From Galdieria sulphuraria (Eukaryota > Rhodophyta > Bangiophyceae > Galdieriales > Galdieriaceae): a DNA stretch of 64,000 bases. Below the pieces are notes generated by a model. The model was given only the letters and a program-made list of their open reading frames with translations, had not been told where the DNA came from and made no database searches. This document shows positions 23,591 through 34,531 of the stretch, one piece after another. Position 1 is the first letter of the stretch; the number at the start of each line of letters is the position of its first letter. A program made the position numbers and the translations under genes. The stretch spans positions 1-64,000 of the forward strand of contig NW_005178457.1 of assembly GCF_000341285.1 (NCBI RefSeq), read 5' to 3'.

Positions 23591-24325
23591 TTAAAAAGAG
23601 GGAATAAAAGGATAAGTAGGCACTTGTGGATAGGATGAACTAGAATAGGAGGAAGAATAGCTTGGATAAGGAGTAGTAGTAGTACAAGGAATATATTGTC
23701 CATATGAGTGGTAAGTATAACAAACTGTAGGAGTACTAGTACAAGGGACATATTGACCATAAGCAGCATAAGTATAACATACTGTGGGTGTTGGAGTCGC
23801 TGAAACAACTTCAGTCGCCTTGAAAACATAACTCGTTGGTAGATTCAAAGTAGTTCTTAAATCATTTTGAAACGTTGTGTTGCTAGTTACTTCTTTCAAG
23901 TAACTGGAACCTTCACTATAAGGAACAATGACATCAAATGCTACTGCAAATGGTGAAGGACTACCAACATAGGCCACTTCAATAACGCTATAAGGAGATG
24001 CATTATCCAAAATAAGCTTATCTGCATCTGCTTCTTCAGTCACTGAAATGACTGTTCTTTCACTGGAAGCTAATAGTCCAAACTTTTGAGCCATTCTTAC
24101 AGTCGATGCAACAAATCCTAATTGAATTTCTGCTTCTCCAGCAGTGACACTCGGTGAAGGTGCAGCAGTTGCATTCACAGCTGCTCTCATTTGAGGCTGA
24201 GACTCTGCTTTCCAATTATACAGTACAGAGGAATCTTGAGAGCGTTGACTAGATATTAGAGGTGTGGCATATGTATAATAAGAGATGCATAACAAAAAGA
24301 ATAAACCAACACAGAGAGTTTTCAT
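23591..24325 (-). CDS. Secreted protein with Cys-Tyr repeats
   Basis: This 244-aa protein has a clear signal peptide (MKTLCVGLFFLLCISYYTYA, residues 1-20). I chose the ATG at 24325 because it starts that signal. A Ser/Thr/Ala-rich domain follows. The tail carries two near-identical units of the form TPTVCYTY-x-x-YGQY-x-PC (about residues 180-215), then Thr/Pro and Ser/Tyr-rich low-complexity sequence ending in YPFIPSF. Paired cysteines and aligned tyrosines suggest disulfide or tyrosine cross-linking in a cell-wall or extracellular matrix protein, as in other secreted Tyr/Ser-rich tails. That is inference. I do not recognise a family. A GC-rich box, GGGCGGGC (24445-24452), lies about 120 bp upstream. 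Confidence 0.7.
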   Translation of the reverse strand: MKTLCVGLFFLLCISYYTYATPLISSQRSQDSSVLYNWKAESQPQMRAAVNATAAPSPSVTAGEAEIQLGFVASTVRMAQKFGLLASSERTVISVTEEADADKLILDNASPYSVIEVAYVGSPSPFAVAFDVIVPYSEGSSYLKEVTSNTTFQNDLRTTLNLPTSYVFKATEVVSATPTPTVCYTYAAYGQYVPCTSTPTVCYTYHSYGQYIPCTTTTPYPSYSSSYSSSSYPQVPTYPFIPSF

Positions 24326-24385
24326 TGTAATACAACAAGCCAAACTCAAACAACCTAATTTTATTTTTTCAAAACAAAGCAACAT

Positions 24386-25182
24386 TTTTAAAGCCTTATT
24401 GAATCATTTTTCTTCTCAACGAATGAATCGATCCACCAAACAGCGATGTGATGGGCGGGCAATTCTTACAATAGAAAAATGAAAAGGCCAATCTCCCAAT
24501 GGACATCCGAATGAATATTTGTTTCGCTCTCTTTTGATATATAAAAATAAAATATAAAATAATTTCCATCTACTTTGTATTTCTGGATGCATTTTTCTTT
24601 TCTTTTCTATATAATCAAGGAGGAATATATCCAATCCAAAAAAATAATAACGAGAAGAAAAATAAGCAACCTTTTCCAATACAGCCCCGTAATATCTATT
24701 TTTCTTAATGACTGATTATTACTGTATGTCCTTGTTCTTCCTAATGGAAACAAATAAACCAACGAGTCATTGAATCCTATCCTATTATCTATCAACAAGT
24801 GAAAGAAATACAAGACACAAGTCCAATCAATACAAACTATCATGATATATTATCAACCCATTCTACTTTTCACTTGTAACTCTCTTGTTCTCATGACGCA
24901 AGGAAAAGGAGGAAAAAAAGAAGACATGTCATACACTCCAAAGTGGCTCTCAACCTCCTCAAAAAAGATAACACTTGAAACTTGTTCCAAAAATAGCTCT
25001 TTATAAGAAAAGCCCTCCTCTCCAAAGAAATAGCCCGCTATTCTTTTTATAGCCCGCCATACTCTTTTGAGAAACTCCTACAAAAAGGAAATCCCATTCC
25101 CTCTTCTGGGAAAACAGAATTAATCCTGAGTGTGATTGTTTTTGGGTGCTCAGTTGAGTATATTTATTTACATATCCATATC
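24386..25182. other. Shared upstream region between secreted-protein gene and RNR1
   Basis: This 800-bp region lies between two divergently transcribed genes. No coding frame is supported. The right part contains the E2F-like boxes of the RNR1 gene (entered separately), and the left part a GGGCGGGC box at 24445-24452. Confidence 0.5.
25032..25059 (+). promoter_or_regulatory. Two E2F-like boxes upstream of RNR1
   Basis: AGCCCGCTA (25032-25040) and AGCCCGCCA (25051-25059) lie one after the other 125-150 bp before the RNR1 start. The reverse complement of the second contains GGCGGG, the core of E2F/DP sites, which control ribonucleotide reductase genes in plants, algae and animals. The same 9-mer recurs before two other genes in the window. 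Confidence 0.6.
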
Positions 25183-27954
25183 ATGGAAATGCATGTAGTA
25201 AAGAGAGATGGCAGAAAGCAACCAGTAAAGTTTGACAAGATTACCGCAAGAATCAAAAAGCTTGCCTATGGGTTAGATCCCATGGTAGATATTATAGAAG
25301 TGGCTCAAAAGGTATTATTATACTTGGATACTTGTGAAAGTTGTAAAAATACTTTATAAAGGTTTGTACTGGTGTATACAATGGTGTATCAACTTCTGAA
25401 CTGGATGACTTGGCAGCTGAAACAGCAGCCTATATGTCTACCAAACACCACGACTATTCTTTATTGGCTTCCAGAATAGCTATTTCCAATCTACACAAAA
25501 ACACCCTCAAGTCGTTTTCTAAAACTATGGATATATTGTATCATTATGAATCCCCTAAAACCAAAGCTCCGGCTCCTTTGATAGCTGAAGACATCCATTC
25601 TATCATTATGAAGAATGCTCACGTATTAGACGACGCTATTATTTATGATCGAGACTTTTCTTATGATTACTTTGGATTCAAAACTTTAGAACGTTCCTAT
25701 TTATTACGTGTGGATGGCAAAGTGATAGAACGACCACAACATATGTTGATGAGAGTAGCTGTTGGTATTCACAAGGATGACTTGGAAGCAGTATTGGAGA
25801 CTTATGATTATATGTCTCGAAAATACTTTACTCATGCTTCACCTACTTTATTCAATGCGGGTACTCCAAGACCTCAGTTATCCTCTTGTTTCCTATTAAC
25901 TATGACTGAAGACTCCATTGAAGGAATTTATGATACTTTAAAAAGATGTGCAGTTATTTCTAAAAGTGCTGGTGGTATTGGATTGGCAGTTCATGATATA
26001 CGTGCAACCAAATCTTATATTCGAGGTACCAATGGAACTTCTAATGGCATTGTTCCTATGCTTCGAGTATTTAATGATACTGCAAGATATGTGGATCAAG
26101 GAGGAGGAAAAAGAAAAGGAGCTTTTGCTATTTATTTGGAGCCTTGGCATGCCGATATTTTTGAATTTTTAGATTTGAGAAAGAATCATGGAAAGGAAGA
26201 AAATCGAGCACGAGATTTGTTTTATGGTTTATGGGTTCCCGATTTATTTATGAAAAGAGTAGAAAAGGATGAGAAATGGAGTTTATTTTGTCCCAATGAA
26301 GCTCCAGGTTTGGCTGATTGTTGGGGTGAAGCATTTGAACAACTTTATGAAAAGTATGAAAAGGAGGTATGACCAATCTCATAATTTTTTATCAAAAAGG
26401 ATATAAATGAGAACAATAGAAAAGAGCAAGACAAGTCATAGATGCACGTAAATTGTGGTTTGCTATTTTAGAAGCACAAATAGAAACTGGAAATCCATAT
26501 ATGCTTTACAAAGATCATTGCAATAGGAAAAGCAATCAACAAAACTTGGGAACTATTCGATGTAGTAATTTGTGTACTGAAATTGTACAATATACGAGTC
26601 CTGATGAAGTAAGTGTGTATTGTTGATAGAGAGTCTCATCTTTCTAAGAGTGAGTATTATTTAGGTCGCTGTTTGTAACTTGGCTTCGATTGCTTTGAAT
26701 CAGTTTGTACAATTCTCAGAAGATTCGGAAGAGCCTTATTATGATTTTGAACAATTAGAACACGTTACCAAAATAGTTACTCGCAACTTGAACAAAATCA
26801 TCGATATCAATTATTATCCCGTAACTCAAGCCAAGACTTCCAATTTACGTCATCGTCCTATAGGAATTGGTGTTCAAGTAAGTGTGTCATTGGAATTCCA
26901 AGTTTGTGGATGAAATGTTCCACTTTTTGTATTTAGGGACTTGCCGATGCTTTTATTTTGATGCGGTTACCTTTTGAAAGTGATGAAGCACGTCGTTTGA
27001 ATATACAAATTGCAGAAACCATTTATTATGCTGCCATGTGTACTTCCTTAGAATTGGCACAACGTGATGGAGCTTATGAGAGTTTTCGAGGTTCACCTTT
27101 ATCTCGAGGCTTATTTCAATTTGATTTATGGCAAGTCAAGCCTTCTGCTCGTTATGATTGGAAAACACTTGGAGAAGCTATTCAACGTGATGGTGTTCGC
27201 AATTCATTGTTGATTGCACCGATGCCTACGGCTTCCACTTCACAAATATTGGGTAATAATGAGGTAAGTAGATAAGATAGAAACCAACTTCTTATTGATA
27301 TTCCTCTTTAGTGTTTTGAACCTTATACATCCAATATTTATACGAGACGAGTATTAGCTGGAGAATTCACCATTGTCAATCAACATTTGGTGCGTGATTT
27401 GCAACGCTTAGGTTTATGGAACAATGATATGAAAAACAAAATTATTGCATACAATGGAAGTGTTCAACATATTCCTGAAATACCTCAAGATATTCGTCAA
27501 TTGTACAAAACGATATGGGAATGTAGTCAAAAGAGGTAAATAATGGGAAAGAAACGAGTTGAATTCATCAAGTGACATAAGTTGTTTGTTTTATGTTAGG
27601 TTATTAGATATGGCAGCGGACAGAGGTGCTTTTATTGATCAAAGCCAAAGTTTAAATGTATATATAGCATCACCGAATATTGGTAAATTAAGTTCTATGC
27701 ATTTTCATGGTTGGAAGAAAGGTTTGAAGACCGGTATGTATTATTTACGTACTCGACCAGCAGCAGAAGCCATCAAATTTACAGTCGATCAACAATATTT
27801 ATCACAAGCAGTGAACAAAAGTATGTTGTTGAATAATAATAATAATAATGGAGGAGAAGAAAATGTTTCCATCATACGCAAAGTACCAACGAATGAAGAC
27901 TATCTGAGTTGTTCATTACAGAATCCAGAAGGTTGTCTTTCTTGTGGTTCTTGA
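25183..27954 (+). CDS. RNR1: Ribonucleoside-diphosphate reductase large subunit (class I)
   Basis: This enzyme reduces NDPs to dNDPs in the cytosol with a small radical-generating subunit and so limits the dNTP supply for S phase. Seven exons encode about 813 aa: 25183-25311, 25362-26366, 26420-26608, 26665-26877, 26937-27263, 27312-27535 and 27600-27954. The introns are 48-64 nt. The N-terminal ATP cone begins [20 protein letters not shown]. Active-site signatures include LSSCFLL, SNLCTEI (Asn-x-Cys-x-Glu), VAVCNLAS and [15 protein letters not shown]. The C-terminus ends CLSCGS, the CxxC pair that shuttles electrons from thioredoxin or glutaredoxin. Colinearity with animal RRM1 is continuous across all exon joins. 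An Asn run from an AAT repeat sits in the variable C-terminal linker (about 27832). Two E2F-like boxes lie upstream. Confidence 0.96.
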
Positions 27955-28000
27955 TAGTCATACTTTACAGTTGAAAATGATCATCATTTGGTTTCGTTGT

Positions 28001-28029
28001 ATATTTATATATATATATATATTATATAT
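28001..28029. repeat. (TA)n tract between RNR1 and eS4
   Basis: A run of alternating AT in the short spacer after the RNR1 stop. Such TA tracts recur in spacers and introns across the right half. Confidence 0.85.
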
Positions 28030-28185
28030 GAAATACCAACATTGGCCAATCCATCTTTTGATTGATATAAAAAGAGAAATATTTCTTTTATCCATTTGTG
28101 TCTTTCCCTTTTTGGATTCGTCGACGTCGTTAGATTCTTTTTCTATTGACAAGTGAAATATTGTTGATTATTATACTTTTCAACT

Positions 28186-29079
28186 ATGCCACGGGGTCCC
28201 AAAAAGCATATGAAACGTTTGGCAGCACCCAAACACTGGATGCTGAGTAAACTCGGTGGTATTTGGGCACCTAGACCAAGTAGTGGACCTCACAAACTAC
28301 GAGAATCGTTACCTTTGTTGTTGATTCTCCGCAATCGATTGAAATATGCACTCAATAATAGAGAAGCAGTGGCTATTCTGATGCAACGTCTAGTCAAAGT
28401 GGATGGAAAAGTACGCACCGATAAAACATTTCCCGCAGGTTTTATGGGTAAGTGAAAAATAGAGAAAGAAGTTGCAAATAGATGGCTCATATATGAACAA
28501 CTAGACGTGATTGAATTGGAACGTACCAATGAAACCTTTAGATTGTTGTATGATGTAAAAGGTAGATTCCGATTGCATCGCATCACTCCGGAAGAAGGCA
28601 AAGTAAGTCATCACTCTGTTGAGTATGTCACCAAAGTAACTTGAGACTAGTACAAATTATGTCGCGTGAAGAGAGCCCAAATGGGTGTCCGTGGAATCCC
28701 ATATATAGCTACTCATGATGGGCGCACCATCCGTTATCCCGATCCAGCTATCAAACATAATGATACGGTGGTATTGGATTTGGAAACAGGAAAAGTGACA
28801 GACTTTTTAAAGTTTGAAGTGGGTAACTTGTGTATGATTACCGGTGGACATAATATTGGAAGAGTTGGATTAATTCAACATAGAGAGAAACATCCAGGGT
28901 CTACAGAGATTATTCATGTACGAGATGCCCGAGGTCAAGAGTTTGCTACCCAATTGAATAACGTATTTGTGATTGGTAAAGGAAATCAACCTTTTGTATC
29001 GTTGCCAAAAGGAAAAGGTATTCGTTTTTCCATTTTGGAGGAACAAGAAAAGATGATGAAAGAAAGGCAACAAATATAA
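28186..29079 (+). CDS. RPS4: 40S ribosomal protein eS4
   Basis: This is a small-subunit structural protein of cytosolic ribosomes. Three exons (28186-28447, 28505-28602, 28651-29079) encode 262 aa, the usual eS4 length. The start [20 protein letters not shown] and the later segments [20 protein letters not shown]-like and [16 protein letters not shown] match eS4 closely. The last part carries the KOW-type segment. Both introns (57 and 48 nt) are GT-AG and restore continuity with the family: FMG joins to DVIELE, and GK joins to YKLCRVKR. The gene lies 230 bp after RNR1 on the same strand, with its own start. Confidence 0.97.
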
Positions 29080-29185
29080 GAAAGGCTTTGATTATAATAA
29101 AAAAGAGGTTTGGATTTCATGTTTGAAAAAATGCAAAATGTGCGCCAAAAGATGAGAAAGCATTAAGAGTTGAATTGTTTTTGAA

Positions 29186-30292
29186 ATGATTTCACACTAT
29201 CACCATATATGGGAAACACTTCAAGTTGCAAACCAAGAGTTGAGACAGTGGTTAAAAACCAACCAAGAACAACCCACTGACAATAACACGACTAGTAATA
29301 ACTATCCTTCTACTACGAGTGGTCCTAAAGAGTTGTATCCTCGTACCCAACCGTCTAAAAATACTTCTATGGTGGAGTTGGAAATGGAATTGGTCAAAGA
29401 ATTGGAACAATCTTTGTCAGAAATAGATTCTGTTGATATATCTTGTTACCCATCAAAACCTAATAGAAACCAACCCACGAGAAAGAATAGAAATAGGTCA
29501 CAACATGACTATTCTCTTCCTTCAACTCACTCACGGAGTCATATCGAAGGTCCTGTTATTATAGACTCTATAGAAATGAAAGATAATGACTCTATATGGC
29601 TTCACCATAATATTCATCGCAATGTATGTAAGACAATTGATTGTATATTGGACCGAGATGCAAAATCCTTGTCCAAAATGAAACAAAGTTGGCAAAAACT
29701 ACATCAATGGAGTAAACACTTACATCCTTATTTGGAAAAGAAGAAGCAACAAAGAACAGTTCATCACAATTCGTAAGTATATCTCTTTCTTATCATATGC
29801 ACAACTTGGACCAACGATCATTTCCATAGCAATGACTCCAAGGAATATGTTGATATGAATATAAAAGGTGAGTATAAAGTAATAGATGGATAGAGATAGT
29901 TTTTTTGAAAGTTTTTTTTTCATATAGGAGACTCCTTTTTGTCTGATCATTCACTTAAAGTATGCATTGAAAAGACTCCCTTTTATAAGCGTTTGATATT
30001 TCCTAATGGCAATTGTAAGGAAATATATTCAGATGGGAGAAGGGAAACTTATTATGCTTCATCGCATATTCATAAAATTGCATTTCCTAATAATGGTTAT
30101 ACTTTTATATTCTTTCCCAACGGACAATTGGAAAGACACTTATCGGATGGAAGAGTAGAAGTGATTTATGCGGATGGTTCTATAGGTCTGATGTCTAAGG
30201 ATGGTATTCAAGAGAAATTGTTTCTAAGAAATGGTAAGGTTGTATATAGAAATAGAATGGCCAATCACACATATGAAAAAGAGAATCAATAA
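29186..30292 (+). CDS. TCP10/SAS-4 (CPAP/CENP-J) C-terminal domain protein
   Basis: Three exons (29186-29772, 29830-29867, 29928-30292) encode about 329 aa. The first two thirds are Asn/Gln/Ser-rich with helical stretches and no recognised domain. The C-terminal part (about 209-315) has repeated beta-hairpin units of the type FPNG-x(5)-SDGR / FPNGQLERHLSDGR-x(4)-YADGS. That is the TCP10_C (G-box) domain of centriole proteins SAS-4/CPAP and of TCP10. In animals this domain binds STIL and supports centriole assembly. Red algae lack centrioles and flagella, so a role at an acentriolar spindle pole is one possibility. The domain call is confident, orthology to SAS-4 less so. The short second exon (38 nt) rests on splice signals and frame continuity. 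Confidence 0.75.
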
Positions 30293-30391
30293 AAGGAGAA
30301 TAAGAATGACAAATGGACTTTTTATGCTTTGTATTATTGTGTATGTGAGAGAGAGAGAGAGAAAAGTATATCCATTTACAATTCCATTCAT

Positions 30392-30725
30392 TTATCGTAG
30401 AGATAAGAGACGCTTTTGTTTTCCTTTTGTTTTTTGTGGTTGTTGATGATCAATATTTTCAATGGAGCAAGTTTGATTCTCTTTCATTTTAGGTCCTACT
30501 ACCAACTAGTGATAATCAACTTTTGCTCCGTATAGATTCAACACAACTTACCTCTGTAATATCAGACAAGGGACGACGTGATGGATAAACCCACTTTTTT
30601 TTCTCTACATGACTTGGAGACATTTTCATAAGACCAGTTGGTAGAGGGTTTATATTTTCTTTTTCTTGTTGCCACCCATTGTTATTATTTTGTTGTTGTG
30701 TAAAAGAAGAAGACTTGTAGGACAT
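30392..30725 (-). CDS. Small protein with KEN and D-box degrons (candidate APC/C substrate)
   Basis: Two exons (30725-30552 and 30505-30392, intron 46 nt GTAAGT...CACTAG) encode 95 aa. Exon 1 holds a KEN box (QQEKENINPLP, about residues 23-33) and an RxxLxxI-type destruction box (RRPLSDITE, about 50-58). Exon 2 holds a second KEN (KMKENQT) and a Lys/Gln-rich basic tail ending RLLSLR. These are degrons read by the anaphase-promoting complex in mitotic regulators such as securins, sororins and PAF15-like proteins. I recognise no specific family. The promoter has the same AGCCCGCCA box as RNR1, at 30847-30855. The gene converges on the TCP10-domain gene, 100 bp apart. The start is the first ATG in frame. 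Acceptor choice is the least certain part. Confidence 0.6.
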
Positions 30726-30846
30726 AAGGAATTGTAGTCACACACAGAGAGAGAGAGAGAAAGAGATGTACAAATCCAGTAATCAAGAAATCTCCATTAG
30801 TACTAAAAGGAAGGAGAGTGTCATTTCAAATTCAAGTCCAAAACCA

Positions 30847-30855
30847 TGGCGGGCT
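30847..30855 (-). promoter_or_regulatory. E2F-like box upstream of the KEN/D-box gene
   Basis: TGGCGGGCT on the plus strand is AGCCCGCCA on the minus strand, the direction of the gene, 122 bp before its ATG. It is identical over nine bases to the second RNR1 box. Confidence 0.55.
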
Positions 30856-30990
30856 GGGATACTTGGAAATCAACAAAGAGTGGCTGAGTTATATTTGAAA
30901 AGAATTTCTATTCCATCTTTACAACAAGAGTTTTCATTTCTCTCTTTCTTTTTTTTTTGTTTCGAATGAGAAAAAAGTGAATAAAATGAA

Positions 30991-32148
30991 ATGTCGTTGT
31001 TTGTAAAGAATCCCATCGGTGTGGATTGTATTCTTCCTCGTCGTCAACTATTATTCACACCTTACAAGTGTTCAACTTTCTGTCCTACTCATCGATTCCC
31101 TACACTTTATATTCGACAATCGTCTACTATTGGTTTCACTATGACTCAGTCTACTCAAAAAGTTGGCTCAAGTGTTTGTAAGGATCCTTGTGACCTGATT
31201 GGAAACACTCCCATCGTCCAACTCAAGAAAATACCAGCTACCGAAAAGGATTGTCAAGCTATTATCTTGGCAAAACTGGAGTCCATGGAGCCTTGTTCTT
31301 CTGTCAAAGACCGTATTGGTAAGAGTATGATTTTACAAGCTGAACGAGAAGGTAAAATACAACCCGGTAAAAGTGTATTGATTGAACCTACTTCTGGGAA
31401 CACTGGAATAGCATTGGCTTTTATTGCAGCTTCACGTGGATATTCTCTCATCTTAACTATGCCCGAGTCGATGTCCATCGAACGACGAATGATACTCCGT
31501 GCCTTTGGAGCACAAGTTGTGTTGACTCCTGCTTCAAAAGGTATGAAAGGGGCTGTAAAGAAAGCAGAAGAATTGTTAAAAACTATACCTAATGCATACA
31601 TGTTGCAACAGTTTTCCAATCCTGCCAACCCTAAAGTCCATTATGAGACGACGGGACCGGAGATTATGGCATCTGGAGGTTGTGATATATTTGTTTCAGG
31701 AGTAGGTACTGGAGGAACTATTACAGGTACTGGAAGATATCTAAGGGAGAAAAATCCGTCGGTCCAAATAGTTGCCGTAGAACCGAGTGAGTCTCCTGTA
31801 TTATCGGGAGGCAAACCTGGACCTCATAAGATTCAAGGAATTGGTGCAGGATTTATACCTGATATATTAGATACGAGTATTTACGATGAAGTATTTCAAG
31901 TGAGTTCTTCTGACGCTATTACTATGGCCAGAAGGATGGCTATAGAAGAAGGCTTATTGGTTGGGATATCTTCAGGTGCTGCTGTTTATGCTTCTATTGC
32001 TATTGGAAAGAGACCGGAGAATCATGGAAAACGGATATTATGTATTATTCCTAGTTTTGGAGAACGATATTTGACGAGTGCTTTATTTGATCCCCAACGA
32101 GAAGAAGCTTATAATATGCCGACGGAATCGATGGAAGACGACTCATAA
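30991..32148 (+). CDS. Cysteine synthase (O-acetylserine thiol-lyase), probably organellar
   Basis: This PLP enzyme makes cysteine from O-acetylserine and sulfide. The intronless gene encodes 385 aa. The first roughly 50 residues are rich in Arg/Ser/Thr and poor in acids, suggesting a plastid or mitochondrial transit peptide before the conserved core. [10 protein letters not shown] at about residue 51 could be an alternative cytosolic start. The core starts [14 protein letters not shown], with the PLP lysine in SSVKDRIG, the substrate loop [11 protein letters not shown] and the phosphate-binding [15 protein letters not shown]. Length after the extension (about 320 aa) is that of the family. 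A cystathionine beta-synthase is unlikely because there is no heme domain or CBS pair. Confidence 0.94.
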   Translation: MSLFVKNPIGVDCILPRRQLLFTPYKCSTFCPTHRFPTLYIRQSSTIGFTMTQSTQKVGSSVCKDPCDLIGNTPIVQLKKIPATEKDCQAIILAKLESMEPCSSVKDRIGKSMILQAEREGKIQPGKSVLIEPTSGNTGIALAFIAASRGYSLILTMPESMSIERRMILRAFGAQVVLTPASKGMKGAVKKAEELLKTIPNAYMLQQFSNPANPKVHYETTGPEIMASGGCDIFVSGVGTGGTITGTGRYLREKNPSVQIVAVEPSESPVLSGGKPGPHKIQGIGAGFIPDILDTSIYDEVFQVSSSDAITMARRMAIEEGLLVGISSGAAVYASIAIGKRPENHGKRILCIIPSFGERYLTSALFDPQREEAYNMPTESMEDDS

Positions 32149-32194
32149 TAAAGTATTGTGTGAATTTGTGATATAAAAACCAAACACTTTTGAT

Positions 32195-33690
32195 ATGTCT
32201 TTATTGCATCATCAGGACGACCAACCACTTCAACCATCCATAACAGAACAAGAAGAAGAAGATAATATACCTGAACGTTGGCAACTATCCAGTTTATGTA
32301 TGCAGTGTGGTCAACAAGGAGTGACCCAGTGCTTGGTACGAGATATTCCTTTTTTCCATAGAGTCATATGTATGTCCTTTGATTGTCCTCACTGTGGGAA
32401 TCATAATAACCAAGTATGTTGTATATAATAATATAGTTGAATCATCCTATATTTGTATAGGTAACTTGTGCTCGTGATATTGAACCTTATGGAATACGTT
32501 GGACTTTACATATGACAAAAGAACAAGAAGATAATTGGTCTAGACAAGTATGGATATCTGATTATGCCACCATTCGAATACCTCAAATAGAGTTGGAAAT
32601 ACCTCCATCCAAACAACAAAGAGAAGGAGGAAGAATAACAACGGTGGAAGGCATTTGGTTACAAGTGGTGGAGGATTTACGAGTTGTGAGTGGAAAGGAA
32701 GAAACAGCTCAATCAATAGAGTCTTATATAGAACAACAATTGTTACCTTTAAGACATGAAGTTGACTTTGTGTTGGAATTGGAAGATCCTTCAGGTTCAA
32801 GTAGAATAGAATGGAGAGTTCCTGAAGATAAGAAGGAGGAACCTGGAATGATCATATCCAATATTCATATATGGGATAAGAGTTTACAAATGACGCAATA
32901 TATAAGAAGCAAAGAAGAAAATGAATATCTTGGATGGATATCATCCACTTATCATAATAATAATAATAATAATAATGAAGAAGAAGAAAAGAGAAATGAG
33001 GATTCTTCAACTATTGCACAAGATGAAATAGTCAAGTTATCAAGTAATTGTCCTTGTTGTGGTTTACTTGGAGAAAACCGAATACATTGTACCGATATTC
33101 CTTATTTCAAACAAGTACTTATCATAGCTTTTACTTGTACACATTGTGGATATAAAACCAATCATATACAAAGTGGATTGGGAATAGAAGAACGTGGAAG
33201 AAAGATAACTTTACATGCTCAAAATGAGGATGACTTATCAAGAAGTGTATTGTTATCAGATACTTGTCATATTATGGTCCCAGAGTTATCATTACAAGTT
33301 GAAGGATCATCTTTTTGTAAATGGAGTACAGTTGAAGGAATATTCAAAGATATTGCCGAGAATATGGAAAATCAATATTCCTTTTTATTAGGCGATAGTA
33401 TGAAACCTGAACAAAGGGAAAAGTGGCAATCCTTTTTACAACATTTGAATAGAATAGCAAATGGAGAAGAATGGGAGTTTACTTTGATATTGGATGATCC
33501 AGGTAAGTTATGTTATGAAATAATATTGTTATTTATTGGATTATTTGTCAATATAGCTGGAAATAGTTATATTCAGAATATTTGTGCACCAGAACAAGAT
33601 CCACAATTGGAAATAGAAACGTATGAAAGAACTCCAGAAATGAATGAAGCTTTAGGATGCGAATTCAGTTCAATTGGAGACGTTGGATGA
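32195..33690 (+). CDS. ZPR1: ZPR1 zinc-finger protein
   Basis: ZPR1 binds the translation factor eEF1A and helps it fold, and it links growth signals to the nucleus. Three exons (32195-32413, 32461-33502, 33557-33690) encode 464 aa. Two ZPR1 modules are seen. The first has C4 zinc finger CMQCG...CPHCG in exon 1. The second has CPCCG...CTHCGYKTN in exon 2. Each is followed by the beta-rich A/B domain (TTVEGIW... and STVEGIFKDI). The end DDPAGNSYIQ...YERTPEMNEALG joins across the second intron and is diagnostic. An Asn run (AAT repeat at about 32956) sits in the linker between modules. The stop codon overlaps the next gene's ATG (ATGA, 33687-33690). Confidence 0.95.
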
Positions 33691-34448
33691 AGTCCACTTT
33701 CCATACAGAACCTTATGTTGTGGATGAAAAAGTAGTATTTCAAGAATATTTTTGTATCTATCGTAGAAAAGTAAACTTTCAAGAACAACAACATAGTTTT
33801 GATATAGTGGGACACCCAAATAGTAACTTTAGTGCTGCTTTGGTATTTCCTTTCGATGCCAAGAAAAAAACCGTCACACTATTGAAAGAATATCAGTCAG
33901 TAACCGGCTTTTGGAAGAATACAACTCTCCTTCTCACTCTTATCTAGTCCTGGAAGTAACTCTCTCCTTTATAGTTTTCCTGGCGGTTTGTTTGATTCCA
34001 AGAAACACGCTTCAATAGTGGATACTGCAAAAGCAGAACTGAATGAAGAAGTATGTAATAATCGTGAAAGTTTTGAATACAATCCACATCATCCTGATGA
34101 TTCTAATAATATGATCTTTCATCTAGGCACACATGGTAGCAAACCAGTGGTATCCTTTGACTAGTGAACAAGGAATTCTTCAGGTACAAACCACGGGTGT
34201 TTGATAAAACTCTAAGAGTTGGTGCATAGGATAAATATTCAAGGAATCGATTACACATGTTTTTGGCAATCGATTGTGAAACGATAGTTGATTATCAACC
34301 AAGAGATGCTGAAGAATATATGGATATCGTTTCCGATGTGGATGTTCATACTTTACCTCTTTTGATATATGAAGGGAAGATGGCTTTACCTTCGAGTTGT
34401 TTGGTTTGGTTAGGATTGGAACAACTGAAAAAGTTGAGATTTTTATAA
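33687..34448 (+). CDS. Nudix hydrolase, ADP-sugar pyrophosphatase-like
   Basis: Nudix enzymes hydrolyse nucleoside diphosphates linked to another group. Four exons (33687-33895, 33948-34050, 34127-34183, 34230-34448) encode about 195 aa. Exon joins were set by continuity: KEYHPGSNSLLYSFPGG across intron 1, which has donor GTCAGT, and ELNEE|AHMVANQWYP across intron 2, which interrupts the Nudix box (FPGGLFDSKK... AKAELNEEA). A C-terminal segment with CETIVDYQPRDAEEY follows. The likely start is the ATG overlapping the ZPR1 stop. An upstream in-frame ATG at 33657 lies inside ZPR1. The family is clear. The exact substrate is not, and the REUXEE motif appears partly divergent (AELNEE). Confidence 0.8.
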
Positions 34449-34531
34449 AGAGTTTTGTATGATATACAGTTGTGTTGTTTTCTATAAAAAACAGAGACAA
34501 CTTTGGAAAGTATTTGAATGAATGATGATAG

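Noticed and set aside
30766-30969. 67-codon plus-strand open frame upstream of cysteine synthase
   Set aside because: It ends in a poly-Phe run, shows no motif, and contains the E2F-like box of the opposite-strand gene. It is more likely promoter and leader sequence.
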